NCBI GenBank assembly: GCA_902580225.1
Contig: CACHJU010000015.1
Coordinates: 1 to 49,500, forward strand
Length of the DNA stretch: 49,500 nucleotides
DNA from: an uncultured Verrucomicrobiota bacterium
GTDB lineage: Bacteria > Verrucomicrobiota > Verrucomicrobiia > Opitutales > Seribacteraceae
Reading direction: 5' to 3'
Shown here one piece after another: positions 41,234-49,500 of this stretch; the first letter of the stretch is position 1; each line of letters opens with the position of its first letter. A model generated the notes under the pieces. The model did no database searches. It had not been told where the DNA came from and saw nothing but the letters and a program-made list of their open reading frames with translations. The translations under genes were made by a program, and so were the position numbers.

Positions 41234-41647
41234 TTAGATCCTTGACCAGGGAACCCGTTCTGATCTAATTAAATTAGCCACATGATAACTAGGATCATCG
41301 GGAAGAAATTCAATATCAACCATGCTTCCCGCTTTCTTCAAAAGAGCCCGGCAGTTACTGCTAACATGCCTAAGCTTTAGAGTTTTTCCAATTGTGTTAT
41401 AGCGAACACCCAGTTTTTGTATCGCTTCAAGACCAGAATGATCCCACTCTGGATTCCATCATATCCACCACCATTTGTTGGGGTCTTCAGCAGGATCAAA
41501 GCCTTGGCTTAAGTCGGTAATGGAACCAAAGAAAAGTGGGCGATGGAGGAAATAAACTTTAGTTCCGTCTTCTTGAATCTCTGTATTAAAGTCAGAAATG
41601 GATTGGATAAATTTTTTGAATGCCTCCGAAGATTTTTCATTCGACAA
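41234..41647 (-). pseudogene. Relic of a SulP-family anion transporter (STAS domain end)
   Basis: About 137 codons, read through one TGA at 41459-41461, match the C-terminal STAS domain of SulP transporters: KVYFLHRPLFFGSITDLSQG before the stop and DHSGLEAIQKLGVRYNTIGK, KTLKLRHVSSNCRALLKKA and PSYHVA after it. Between them (41445-41471) a different frame reads VVDMMESRV, the family's expected sequence, so two small deletions (1 and 2 nt) shift the frame out and back. The roughly 400-residue membrane part is absent: the divergent MYG1-like gene begins just upstream. There is no ATG start. This is a decayed fragment. Confidence 0.8.
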
Positions 41648-41666
41648 TCAGGATCCTTTCCTCACC

Positions 41667-41672
41667 TATAAT
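41667..41672 (+). promoter_or_regulatory. Perfect -10 box directly before the MYG1-like gene
   Basis: TATAAT ends 5 nt before the ATG at 41678. Transcription would begin on or next to the start codon, giving a leaderless mRNA. No good -35 lies at 16-18 bp (the nearest similar hexamer, TCGACA at 41641-41646, is 20 bp away). Confidence 0.5.
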
Positions 41673-41677
41673 ATTCT

Positions 41678-42541
41678 ATGATTTCATCGATTGTCACCCA
41701 TCCTGGTGGAGCCCATAAAGACGATTTGCTAGCCAGTGCCGTCCTTTTAAAAGACCATCCGGTTCCGATTTTTCGTCGTGATCCCACAGAGGCGGATCTT
41801 TTTGATCCGCAGGTCGCCGTGCTTGATGTAGGCGGTCAGTATGACTCCAATCGAATGAATTTTGACCACCATCAGTTTCCGCGGGAACACGTCCCCACCT
41901 GTGCCTTGTCCCTCGTTCTTAAACATCTTGAAATTTATGAAGACGCGAGGGAATTTTGTCCGTGGTTGGAAGTGGCCGAGTGGTTTGATTGCAGGGGACC
42001 GAAGGACACCGCAGAGTGGCTTGAAATTGACCTTGAGACCCTTGGCAAATTAAATTCTCCACTCGATATCACATTGATGAAGAATTTTGCCACCCAGTCG
42101 GAGCACCTTCCAGGTGAACCGATCTGGGAGGTTATGCGGATGATTGGTACAGATCTTGTTGAATTTATTACTCATCTGAGAAGTCGGCTCGACCAAGTTG
42201 CTCAGTGCACTGATGTGTGGGAATTGGAAGCCCACGGAACCAAGTTTAAGGCACTTTTTCTTCCCCATTCGGAATCGCTACCCGAGGATGCAAACGGAGT
42301 GCTTGGATATCAGGTTAAAGCCCTCGGACTGGAAGAGGAAATACTCGCTCTTATTTATCCAGACCGTCGGGGAAGGGGATACGGAATGAGGCGGTTCAAT
42401 GACGATCCAAGGCTTGATTTCAGTTTACTCGAAAAGGAGGAGGATGTCCATTTTACTCATGCCCGAGGCTTTATCGCCAAGAGTTCGAGTGTGGATGTGG
42501 AACGATTGAAAGATCTTGTAATGCAGGCCTGGTTGAGCTGA
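41678..42541 (+). CDS. MYG1/UPF0160-family DHH-like metal-dependent hydrolase
   Basis: A 287-residue protein of the MYG1 family. The N-terminal signature THPGGAHKDDLLASAVL (7-23) supplies His8, His13, Asp15 and Asp16; further DHH-type metal residues are Asp50 (LDVGGQYD) and Asp63-His64-His65 (NFDHHQF). The related eukaryotic protein is an RNA exonuclease of nucleus and mitochondria; the bacterial role is uncertain. It is slightly shorter than eukaryotic members (about 340-380). It stands alone between two transporter relics, so it is the only intact gene of that stretch. Confidence 0.9.
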   Translation: MISSIVTHPGGAHKDDLLASAVLLKDHPVPIFRRDPTEADLFDPQVAVLDVGGQYDSNRMNFDHHQFPREHVPTCALSLVLKHLEIYEDAREFCPWLEVAEWFDCRGPKDTAEWLEIDLETLGKLNSPLDITLMKNFATQSEHLPGEPIWEVMRMIGTDLVEFITHLRSRLDQVAQCTDVWELEAHGTKFKALFLPHSESLPEDANGVLGYQVKALGLEEEILALIYPDRRGRGYGMRRFNDDPRLDFSLLEKEEDVHFTHARGFIAKSSSVDVERLKDLVMQAWLS

Positions 42542-42567
42542 GAACGGTTTGCGGTTTATTTTATCTG

Positions 42568-43072
42568 TCAGGCTGACTGAAATTCTCCGTTATCGTTTTC
42601 AGGAAAGCTCCTTGTTTTCCAGTGTTTTTCTTTTTGGATTTGTAAATACAGCGAGCGTACAATGAACAGGGAAAGAAAGAACAGAGGGATGGCCGTACCA
42701 AAACTTAAGTTGTACCCACCATAGTGGGCGATCATGTAGCTGATCCCTGTACCTATTATGACTGCGAATACCCCGACACAGTCGATGTAGGTGTAATCGT
42801 TACCGCCTTCTTTTTTCGGCTCCATTCCCATCATTAATGAAGAAAGTGCCACCGTGTTTTTCAGAATGAAAACATTCGACAAAAATAGACCAAATGAATT
42901 TCAGAACTCAGGGGAGAAAGAGAGCTGTAAGGAAAAGAGTAATTTCTTATAGGGAAATTCCGCCTTCCTGAAAAACTACCGTGGCGGTGTCGCGGAAGAA
43001 TCTGTTGGGAATACCCTGATTCAAGTAAAGGTTACTTAGTACAATAAACTTTGATTGTGTTTTAAAAATCAT
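42568..43072 (-). pseudogene. Relic of an MFS transporter (AmpG-like) with a large internal deletion
   Basis: The 5' part starts at an ATG (43070-43072) and reads FIVLSNLYLNQGIPNRFFRD, like the first helix of AmpG-type transporters (LYFAEGLP). It continues through TAA (42947-42949) and TGA (42908-42910), the latter replacing Trp, as EITLFLTALFLP and VLKFIWSIFVE. Near 42880 it switches frame and jumps to the last two helices (NDYTYIDCVGVFAVIIGTG, then FGTAIPLFFLSLFIVRSLY) and ends at 42568. Some 250-280 middle residues are missing. The 3' part alone is an 88-104 residue open frame and could be mistaken for a small membrane-protein gene. Confidence 0.7.
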
Positions 43073-43166
43073 TAGTAACAAATTGTAAATAAATTTTCCA
43101 ATTGCTAAAAACTTTTTTCAACGTAGATCAAGGGAAACCCAAAAAACAAGAGATTTTATCATAAAA

Positions 43167-44375
43167 ATGTTCATAAAATTTTACCAGTTGACTATTACCA
43201 TTTGTTTAATCGGTTATTCCCAATTGGACGCAGATTCAGTCCCCCCTTCTATGTCCTGGCATAAATCTTATAATGGAAGTGGAGAGGAGAGCCATCCCCA
43301 TTATGTTATTCAGACCAGTGATCTTGGTTTTTTAATGGTTGGTGAAACTGGATTTGTAGAAGATCGAACCGCGAAAATCTTTCTGGTCAAAACAGACAGC
43401 CTTGGAAAATTGATCTGGAAAAAAGAATTTGGTGAACGGGGATATAACTTAGGTAATTGTGTTTTAGAAACTGGAGATGGAAATTATTTGGTCGCAGGTG
43501 GATTGAATAGGAATGCTGCTTTAATTAAAGTGGATGCAGGTTCGGGCAATGCAATTTGGACACGGACCTGGAATCTAGGAACTGAAGATGCATTTGAGGG
43601 GGTGATTCAAACCGAAGAGGGAGATATTTGGGCAACCGGATACCGCGACGGGCTAGCAGAGGGAACTTTTCTTAATTGGGGGAAGGGTATATTAATGAAA
43701 ACCAATTCGGATGGAAAAGAAGAATGGAGAAAGGATTTATCCGCTTATACATCATCAGGGTATCGAATAAAACCTGCATATAAAAGTTTTCTAATATCCT
43801 GTCATCCGAAAGAAGAAGAATCAAAGAATTACAATTTGTTAAAAATCGATCTGGCTGGTGAAGTCAAGTGGGCAAAAACCTACAACACGATTTATTGGGG
43901 GTTCGATACTCGGCCTGATGGAAAAATCCTGCTCGCCGGACATACCTGTAAAAGCAAATTAAGTAAAAATTGGGATATCGAATTAAGTGCTCTGAATAAT
44001 CAAGGCGAAGTTTTATGGACCCGTTTTTTTGGTCAACCCCGAGGTTATGATAGTAGGTGGATTCACGACGAGGTATGGGGTGCCCGGTCAACTCCTGACG
44101 GTGGTTGGCTCGCGGTTGCCGGTACCGGTGATGAGACTCGACACTACGAAAAGAAGGGACATATTTCTGGCCCATCCGGACAGTGGAAGGTTTATTTGAT
44201 CAAAGTGGACGGAAGTGGAAAATTAGAGTGGGAGGGAATCTACGGATCCGATGATTCAGACTGGGCTGGAGAGGATGTTTGTATAACCCAAGACGGAGGT
44301 GCGTTGATTGCAAATGATTGTGGTGCTTTTGGATTTACTAAGGTTGCCAGCTTTTTTAACTTTTCAAAAAATTAG
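43167..44375 (+). CDS. Secreted beta-propeller protein
   Basis: A 402-residue exported protein (signal peptide about 1-22, cleavage near LDADS). The mature part contains repeated units of about 50 residues, each with a pattern such as D-G-G/N-[FYW]-L-V-[AV]-G followed by LIKVDxxGxxxWxK, for example DLGFLMVGE, DGNYLVAGG and DGGWLAVAG. This indicates a propeller of the PQQ-like or kelch-like type. No catalytic residues are recognised. It is a single gene with AT-rich upstream DNA (43073-43166) and converges on the ABC-F gene. Confidence 0.75.
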   Translation: MFIKFYQLTITICLIGYSQLDADSVPPSMSWHKSYNGSGEESHPHYVIQTSDLGFLMVGETGFVEDRTAKIFLVKTDSLGKLIWKKEFGERGYNLGNCVLETGDGNYLVAGGLNRNAALIKVDAGSGNAIWTRTWNLGTEDAFEGVIQTEEGDIWATGYRDGLAEGTFLNWGKGILMKTNSDGKEEWRKDLSAYTSSGYRIKPAYKSFLISCHPKEEESKNYNLLKIDLAGEVKWAKTYNTIYWGFDTRPDGKILLAGHTCKSKLSKNWDIELSALNNQGEVLWTRFFGQPRGYDSRWIHDEVWGARSTPDGGWLAVAGTGDETRHYEKKGHISGPSGQWKVYLIKVDGSGKLEWEGIYGSDDSDWAGEDVCITQDGGALIANDCGAFGFTKVASFFNFSKN

Positions 44376-44430
44376 ATAAGTAGACTGAATAAGGAGCCCG
44401 CCCCTTGCAAAGAAAAAGAAATTATTGATT

Positions 44431-46362
44431 TTATAAATTACTTAATTTGTCCGCCTCAATTTCCCATTCGTAATTTCTTTCCTTTAATTGCCGGGCGATA
44501 CTGGCGGCCCGTTGATTGAGCTGTTTTCCTTTTTCCGGATCGTCATAAGATTCCGGACTTGCGAGTTGTTCATTTAATTCGGCTTGCTCCTCTTCAAGAG
44601 ATAAAATTTCTTTTTCTAAACTGCTTACAAGCTGTTCCAGTTGTTTTCGTTCCTGTCTGGCCTTTTTAAGACTTTGTGCATTAATCCGCCTCCTTTCTTT
44701 GGCACTGATAGGTTTGCTTTTTCCTTTGTCTTCGGATTGTTCTTTTGGTCGTGCATCCCGCAATCCTTCGACTAATCCCCCTTTCTCTGAAGCCGATCCA
44801 GATTTCCAAAGATAGTAATCATAGTCTCCTGAAAAATGGGTGGTTTTTCCCGCCTCGATTCGAATCGTTCGTTTGGCCAGTGCACGAATAAAATGAAGAT
44901 CATGACTGACAAAAATTAGTGTCCCCGTATACTCCCTTAACGCCTGGATAACCGCATCAATACTGGGCATATCCAAGTGAGTGGTGGGCTCGTCCAGAAG
45001 CATGAGGTTGGGAGGGGACAGTAAAAGCTTTACCAGAGCAAGTCGGCTTTTCTCTCCTCCACTCAGGACTTTTACTTTTTTAAAAACATCATCCCCACGA
45101 AATAGAAAAGTTCCGAGCATGCCTCGCACATCCTGAGTGTGTACCTGTGTTCTTACTTTTTGCATCGCCTCGTCTAGTACTGAGTTTTCCAGGTTGAGCA
45201 GGTCGACCCGTTGTTGGGAAAAATATCCCACGCTTACCTGATGCCCCAGTTCCCTTTTGCCCGACTCGATAGGAACCAATTCAGCGAGAATTTTAAGCAG
45301 GGTGGATTTTCCCGACCCGTTGGGTCCGACCAGTACAATCCGTTCATTTTTTTCAATCTCAAGGCTAAGGCTTTCATAAACCACATGGTCTTCGTAAGCC
45401 TGTTTTACCCCGGTCAGGGTGGCGACCCGCTGACCACTTCTTTCCGGCTGGGGGAAGCGAAAAGAAAGAGTCTCTGCCTCCGCTTCGGGTGCTGGAATCC
45501 GTTCCATTTTTTCAAGTTGTTTTATTCGGGCCTGAGCCTGGGATGCTTTCGATGCCTTGGCCCGAAAGCGTCTGATAAAATCCTCGTGTTGTGCGATTTC
45601 CCGCTGCTGATTTCGGTAGGCCGCTCTATGTTGGGCTTCCCGTTCCGCTTTTTGGGAAATATAATGCTCGTAATTTCCCTGATAACGGTGAAGTCGACCA
45701 TGGGCAATTTCTAGGATGCCGTCACAAATTCCATTTAGAAATGCACGGTCATGAGAAATGGTCAGTATGGCACCGGAATATTTTTTAAGTTGATTCTGGA
45801 ACCAGCTTAAGGTCTCTAAATCCAGATGGTTGGTTGGTTCGTCCAGCATTAATAGATCAGGTTCCATGACCAAGAGTCTGGCAAGATGGGCCCGCATAAT
45901 CCAACCCCCGCTGAGGGTATGGGCGGTTTTATCAAAATCACTCTGCTGAAACGCTAATCCAGATAGTATTTTTTTTGCTTTTGCTTCCAGGGAAAAACCT
46001 TCCAGTTCTCTAAATTCTTCTAGTGCCTGGATTCTGATTGGATCTTCAGTCTCTGGATGGAGCCGCAAAGTATTTTGGATGGAAGAAAGTTTAGGTGAGA
46101 TTGCAGTGGCTAATTCCAGCACAGTTTCATTTTCAGTGGGAGCACTTTCCTGAGGGAGAAAACCGATTGTTTTTCCTCTTTCCAGTTCCACTTTACCGCT
46201 GTCTTCCTCCAATTCTCCAAGAATGATTGAAAACAGGGTGGTCTTACCCGCTCCATTCGGACCGACCAGGCCCAGTCTTTCACCTCTTAGGAGTCGAAGG
46301 GAAACATCTGAAAACAGGTTTTTCGGACCATAGGCTTTGCTGATATTGGAAAGGATAATCAT
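44431..46362 (-). CDS. ABC-F family ATPase (Uup/YdiF-like)
   Basis: A 643-residue cytoplasmic protein with two ABC ATPase domains and no membrane segments. Domain 1: Walker A GPNGAGKT, signature LSGGW, Walker B LLMLDEPTNHLD. Domain 2: Walker A GPNGSGKS, signature LSGGEKSR, Walker B LMLLDEPTTHLD. The linker between them is charged and helical (HRAAYRNQQREIAQHEDFI). A C-terminal coiled coil (ERRRINAQSLKKARQERKQL) is typical of Uup/YdiF types and binds nucleic acid in Uup. ABC-F proteins act on the ribosome to relieve stalling or antibiotic block. Confidence 0.93.
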   Translation of the reverse strand: MIILSNISKAYGPKNLFSDVSLRLLRGERLGLVGPNGAGKTTLFSIILGELEEDSGKVELERGKTIGFLPQESAPTENETVLELATAISPKLSSIQNTLRLHPETEDPIRIQALEEFRELEGFSLEAKAKKILSGLAFQQSDFDKTAHTLSGGWIMRAHLARLLVMEPDLLMLDEPTNHLDLETLSWFQNQLKKYSGAILTISHDRAFLNGICDGILEIAHGRLHRYQGNYEHYISQKAEREAQHRAAYRNQQREIAQHEDFIRRFRAKASKASQAQARIKQLEKMERIPAPEAEAETLSFRFPQPERSGQRVATLTGVKQAYEDHVVYESLSLEIEKNERIVLVGPNGSGKSTLLKILAELVPIESGKRELGHQVSVGYFSQQRVDLLNLENSVLDEAMQKVRTQVHTQDVRGMLGTFLFRGDDVFKKVKVLSGGEKSRLALVKLLLSPPNLMLLDEPTTHLDMPSIDAVIQALREYTGTLIFVSHDLHFIRALAKRTIRIEAGKTTHFSGDYDYYLWKSGSASEKGGLVEGLRDARPKEQSEDKGKSKPISAKERRRINAQSLKKARQERKQLEQLVSSLEKEILSLEEEQAELNEQLASPESYDDPEKGKQLNQRAASIARQLKERNYEWEIEADKLSNL

Positions 46363-46481
46363 GGCGGAGAAGATCAGATTCCCGAATCCTAAGATTTTGG
46401 CAAAGAAATAAGTAAAATTTTTTTACATAATATCCTTTATTTATTATTGAGGTGAAGAATAAAACCTAGATAAATAAACCG

Positions 46482-47375
46482 ATGCAAAAAACCCTAAACC
46501 GTCGTTCTTTTTTGGAAACTAGTAGTAAAATTCTATTAACTGGTTCTGCCTGTTCACTTTCTTTACATGCCAAACACCATAAAAAAATGAGATTTACCCT
46601 TGGCCTTTCCCAGTATTCCCTGCGTGCTTTACTTAAGGATGGATCTCTGGATCCACTCGACTTTCCAAAGTTCACCGTGGATGAGTTCGGAATCCATGCC
46701 ATTGATCTTTGGGAGGGCGGCTTGCCTAAGGATAAATTGGATGACTCCAAGTATTTGGGCAAGATGCGCCAAAAAGCGGATCAGGCGGGAACTGATTTAT
46801 TCCTGCTGATGTCAGGTGCCCTCGATTCATCCGCCAAAAAGCGAGAGGCCAGCACCGCTAAAATTAGTGCTTCTTTTAACCGGGCGGTGCAACTGGGTGC
46901 TCCGATGGTCCGCGTTTTTCTGAAGGCCCCAGGGACGGATCCCCAGGCCGGCTTGAAGATGAGTTTGGAAGCGTTGAAGCCCTTGGCCGATGAGGCGGCC
47001 AAGAAGAACCTGACCATTGCAATTGAGCCGGGTGCTTCAAGCCTCAGTCAAAAGGGTGCGTTTCTTGCCGAAGTGGCCACCAAGCTCAAGCACCCTGCTT
47101 TAAAGTTGATGCCCGATTTCGGGAAGCTCAAAGACAATGTATACAAGGGAACGCAGGCGATGCTTCCTCATACAGTGACGATTTCCTGTAAAATGCACAG
47201 TTTTGATAAGGAGGGAAATCAACCCGATTTTAATTACCACCGTTTGATGAAGATGATCAAGGGATCAAAATATAAAGGCATTCTTGCCATTGAATGGGAG
47301 GGCAGTGCCCTTGAACCGATACCCGGGGTCAAGGCCTCGAAGAAACTGATCGAGAAGTCGCTCGCGGCGGCATGA
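46482..47375 (+). CDS. Exported sugar phosphate isomerase/epimerase-like TIM-barrel protein
   Basis: A 297-residue TIM-barrel protein with a twin-arginine start, [11 protein letters not shown] (6-16), and a hydrophobic region ending in SLSLHAK, so it is exported folded. Candidate metal ligands lie in [28 protein letters not shown] and LAIEWEGS, as in the xylose isomerase-like superfamily. Its stop overlaps the next start as ATGA, coupling it to a sulfatase gene. The pair suggests periplasmic handling of a sulfated sugar; the substrate is unknown. Confidence 0.88.
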   Translation: MQKTLNRRSFLETSSKILLTGSACSLSLHAKHHKKMRFTLGLSQYSLRALLKDGSLDPLDFPKFTVDEFGIHAIDLWEGGLPKDKLDDSKYLGKMRQKADQAGTDLFLLMSGALDSSAKKREASTAKISASFNRAVQLGAPMVRVFLKAPGTDPQAGLKMSLEALKPLADEAAKKNLTIAIEPGASSLSQKGAFLAEVATKLKHPALKLMPDFGKLKDNVYKGTQAMLPHTVTISCKMHSFDKEGNQPDFNYHRLMKMIKGSKYKGILAIEWEGSALEPIPGVKASKKLIEKSLAAA

Positions 47376-49067
47376 CTTTTTCCCGAAGGATTTTGGCCAG
47401 CCTTCTAGCGGTAGTCTCGCTTACTTGTGGGGCCAGGCCCAATTTTGTAATTATCCTGTCCGATGACATGGGGTATTCGGATATCGGATGTTACGGGGGG
47501 GGAGATCCAAACCCCTAACCTCGATTCGCTGGCGAAAGACGGGTTGCGCTTTTCCCAGTTTTACAACGCCGCCCGTTGCTGCCCGACCCGTGCTTCTCTG
47601 TTGTCCGGACTCTACCAGCATCAGGCTGGAATCGGACTGATGACGGGTGATAAGAAATTACCCGGGTATCAGGGTGAGTTGGGCAGAAATATTCTGACGA
47701 TCGCTGAGGCACTCGGTTTGGCAGGTTATAAAAATTATATGTCCGGGAAATGGCATGTTACCCGTCATACTCGACCCGAGGGTCCGAAGGAAAACTGGCC
47801 CCGTCAGCGCGGATTTGATCGGTTTTATGGAACCATTACCGGAGCGGGCAGTTTTTACGACCCGGCTACGCTTTGTCGGGAGAACACCTACATTACCCCG
47901 GTCAATGACGCCGGGTATCAACCGGAGACTTATTATTACACCGATGCGATCAGCGACAATGCAGTCAAATTCCTCCAAGACCATGAAAAAAGCGATGCTG
48001 AAAAACCCTTCTTTCTTTACCTTGCGTACACCACCGCCCATTGGCCAATGCATGCACTCACCCGAGATATTAAAAAATATCAAGGTGTGTACGACAGCGG
48101 CTTCGATTCGATCCGAAAAGCACGCCTGAAAAAGCTAAAGGCATTGGGACTGGTTTCTTCGGATACCATGTTGTCCCCCGGTTCCGATAACTGGGAAAAG
48201 ACTCCGCATAAGGATTGGGAAATCAGGAATATGGAAACCTACGCTGCGATGGTCGACAATATGGATCAGGGGATTGGCCGGGTGATGAAAGAACTTCGTA
48301 AGCAGGGTAAATTTAAAAATACTTTGTTCCTTTATCTACAAGACAACGGCGGCTGTGCCGAGGGATATGGCCGGTATGCTCCCAAAAATGGATACCGTGA
48401 GTACCAACCGATGGAGCCGGATGAGTTGCAGAAAAAGATTTGGCCACCAATGCAGACCCGGGACGGACGCCCGCTGCGCGTAGGACCGGGAGAGATGGCC
48501 GGCCCCGAAGATACCTTTATCGGATATGGACGGGGATGGGCCAATGTCTCCAATACCCCCTTTCGCGAATATAAACACTTTGCCCATGAAGGGGGCATCG
48601 CCACTCCGCTGATCGCTCACTGGCCTAAGGGAATCCGTAAGAAGATGCGGGGGAAGATTGATCATCAACCGGGTCACCTGATTGACCTGATGGCCACATG
48701 TGTCCATTTAGCCGGACTGAAATATCCAAAGACCTTTGGAGAGCATTCGATCGACCCTTTGGAAGGAGTCAGTCTGGCCCCCGCTTTCCGGGGGGAGCCC
48801 CTTGGTCGAAAAGATGCCCTTTACTTCGAGCACCATCTCAATTGTGCGATACGGGACGGGGATTGGAAGCTGGTTCGCTACGGAAGGACCGGTCGACCGG
48901 CCACCCTTCAACCCTGGGAACTTTATGATATGTCCAAGGACCGGGTGGAATCGAATAATTTAGCCCAGAAAAAACCGGAGCTGGTTCAGTCTCTTGAGCA
49001 AAAGTGGGAAGACTGGGCAAATCGGGCACGGGTCAAGCCCTGGCCTTGGAAATTCGAAAACAAGTGA
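47372..49067 (+). pseudogene. Sulfatase gene split by a frameshift in a G8 run
   Basis: The ATG at 47372 opens a signal peptide ([20 protein letters not shown]) and the start of a type I sulfatase, including the metal-binding LSDDMGYSD (Asp31, Asp32). The frame then hits TAA after the G8 run at 47495-47502. With one G fewer it joins the rest, beginning [16 protein letters not shown] and containing the active-site CCPTRASLLSG, where Cys69 would become formylglycine. The repaired protein is 564 residues, normal for the family. The gene could be switched off, phase-variable, or intact with a sequencing error. Confidence 0.88.
47495..47502 (+). repeat. G8 homopolymer in the sulfatase gene
   Basis: Eight consecutive G residues at 47495-47502. 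Seven would keep the sulfatase in frame; eight shift it. Runs of this length are prone to slippage in replication and to error in sequencing. Confidence 0.9.
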
Positions 49068-49088
49068 AATTTACTTTGACAGACCTGA

Positions 49089-49500
49089 CTATTTACCGAA
49101 AGCCCAGAGGTGGGATTCACTTCGCAGGTAGAGGTGATTGATAGCCAATGCGGGCGTGACCCGTATTTTTTCCTTTAATTGTAATTGGCCCAGTAGTTCA
49201 AATTTTTTACCCGTACGAACTACTGATACTAATCCTTCTTCGGATACCAAGATAAGATTTTTTCCAGCCACCACTGGTGAAGCCAGATACTGTCCGAGTC
49301 CACCGATTCTCTTTCGATAGATCATCTTTCCTTTTTCTGTATCTACACAGGTAAGAACACCGCCATTTGAAATCATATAGATAAAATCTTTAAATAGAAT
49401 AGGGGAAGGGACTTCTGGGATACCTTTATTGAATTCCCATTCGACATGGGTCTGGGTTACATTACCCTTCCCACCAGGCTTGACCGCCAAGAGTAAGGGT
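49089..49500 (-). CDS. PQQ-like beta-propeller protein, C-terminal part (runs off the right edge)
   Basis: The last 136 codons of a gene that starts beyond the window; the frame is open to the edge. Repeating units such as GGVLTCVDTEKGKMIYRKRI and ASPVVAGKNLILVSEEGLVS follow the PQQ-like/BamB-like propeller pattern, in which each blade has a V-x-x-x-D/E-x-x-G-K turn. It ends RSESHLWAFGK. It probably encodes an exported propeller protein. It converges with the sulfatase gene (21 bp apart). Confidence 0.82.
   Translation of the reverse strand, partial: PLLLAVKPGGKGNVTQTHVEWEFNKGIPEVPSPILFKDFIYMISNGGVLTCVDTEKGKMIYRKRIGGLGQYLASPVVAGKNLILVSEEGLVSVVRTGKKFELLGQLQLKEKIRVTPALAINHLYLRSESHLWAFGK

Noticed and set aside
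45211-45714. A 167-codon plus-strand frame inside the ABC-F gene
   Set aside because: It lies opposite the conserved ATPase domains and shows no protein family features.
47463-47505. Start of the sulfatase at an internal ATG giving [10 protein letters not shown]
   Set aside because: These first residues are an out-of-frame reading of the conserved [13 protein letters not shown] region; the real start is the ATG at 47372 with a signal peptide and a frameshift at the G run.
1-49500. CRISPR arrays, tRNA or rRNA genes, insertion sequences, phage genes
   Set aside because: No evenly spaced repeats, cloverleaf-like segments, transposase or integrase reading frames were noticed on either strand; a tRNAscan/Infernal run would settle the RNA genes.

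Overview
The window looks like chromosome of a marine verrucomicrobial bacterium (Verrucomicrobiota, probably Opitutae/Puniceicoccales). The support is a set of families typical of the Planctomycetes-Verrucomicrobia group: a DUF1549/DUF1553 cytochrome protein with a DUF1501 partner, a DUF1080 lipoprotein, Tat-exported TIM-barrel isomerase, sulfatase, Gfo/Idh/MocA oxidoreductases, and a small Lys/Arg-rich protein starting MGKQYNKVIKR. Taxonomy is inferred from gene content only. The DNA is moderately AT-rich. Strong Shine-Dalgarno sites are rare and many genes overlap by 1-4 nt. No rRNA, tRNA, CRISPR array, insertion sequence or phage gene was recognised.

Layout. 1-1850: the edge of a Zn/Mn ABC importer (ATPase fragment and binding protein), divergent from a DtxR/MntR-type repressor, with a promoter and overlapping palindrome between them. 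1993-5359: a sugar or inositol catabolic set (TIM-barrel isomerase and two oxidoreductases). 5433-7126: small basic protein, unknown secreted protein, OGG1-type glycosylase. 7307-10612: the circularly permuted ATP-grasp / alpha-E / transglutaminase trio. 10624-16141 (minus) and 16318-23010 (plus): two complete, different oligopeptide ABC importers placed head to head; the second is YejABEF-like. 23106-30070: three exported TPR proteins followed by ExbB-ExbD-ExbD. 30084-31193: glyoxalase-like protein and DUF1080 lipoprotein. 31216-38745 (minus): rlmN, DUF1501, DUF1549/1553, IclR regulator and an unknown probable TIM-barrel protein. 39115-41171: membrane protein and purple-acid-phosphatase-like protein. 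41234-43072: two transporter relics flanking an intact MYG1-like gene. 43167-49500: secreted beta-propeller, ABC-F ATPase, exported isomerase coupled to a frameshifted sulfatase, and the end of a PQQ-like beta-propeller gene that runs off the right edge.

Most interesting. First, 16318-30070 reads as one long, tightly packed unit joining a YejABEF-like peptide importer to a proton-driven ExbBD motor with three exported TPR proteins and no TonB or TolA. Two of its proteins carry paired EF-hand calcium loops: a periplasmic insertion in the permease, and the middle TPR lipoprotein. This is the best candidate for an undescribed envelope system here. Second, two decayed genes not visible as ordinary open frames: a SulP STAS-domain relic (41234-41647) and an MFS transporter relic with a large internal deletion (42568-43072). 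Third, a G8 run that splits a sulfatase gene (phase variation, mutation or sequencing error). Fourth, a well-formed metal-repressor operator on the binding-protein promoter, which also implies a nearly leaderless transcript.
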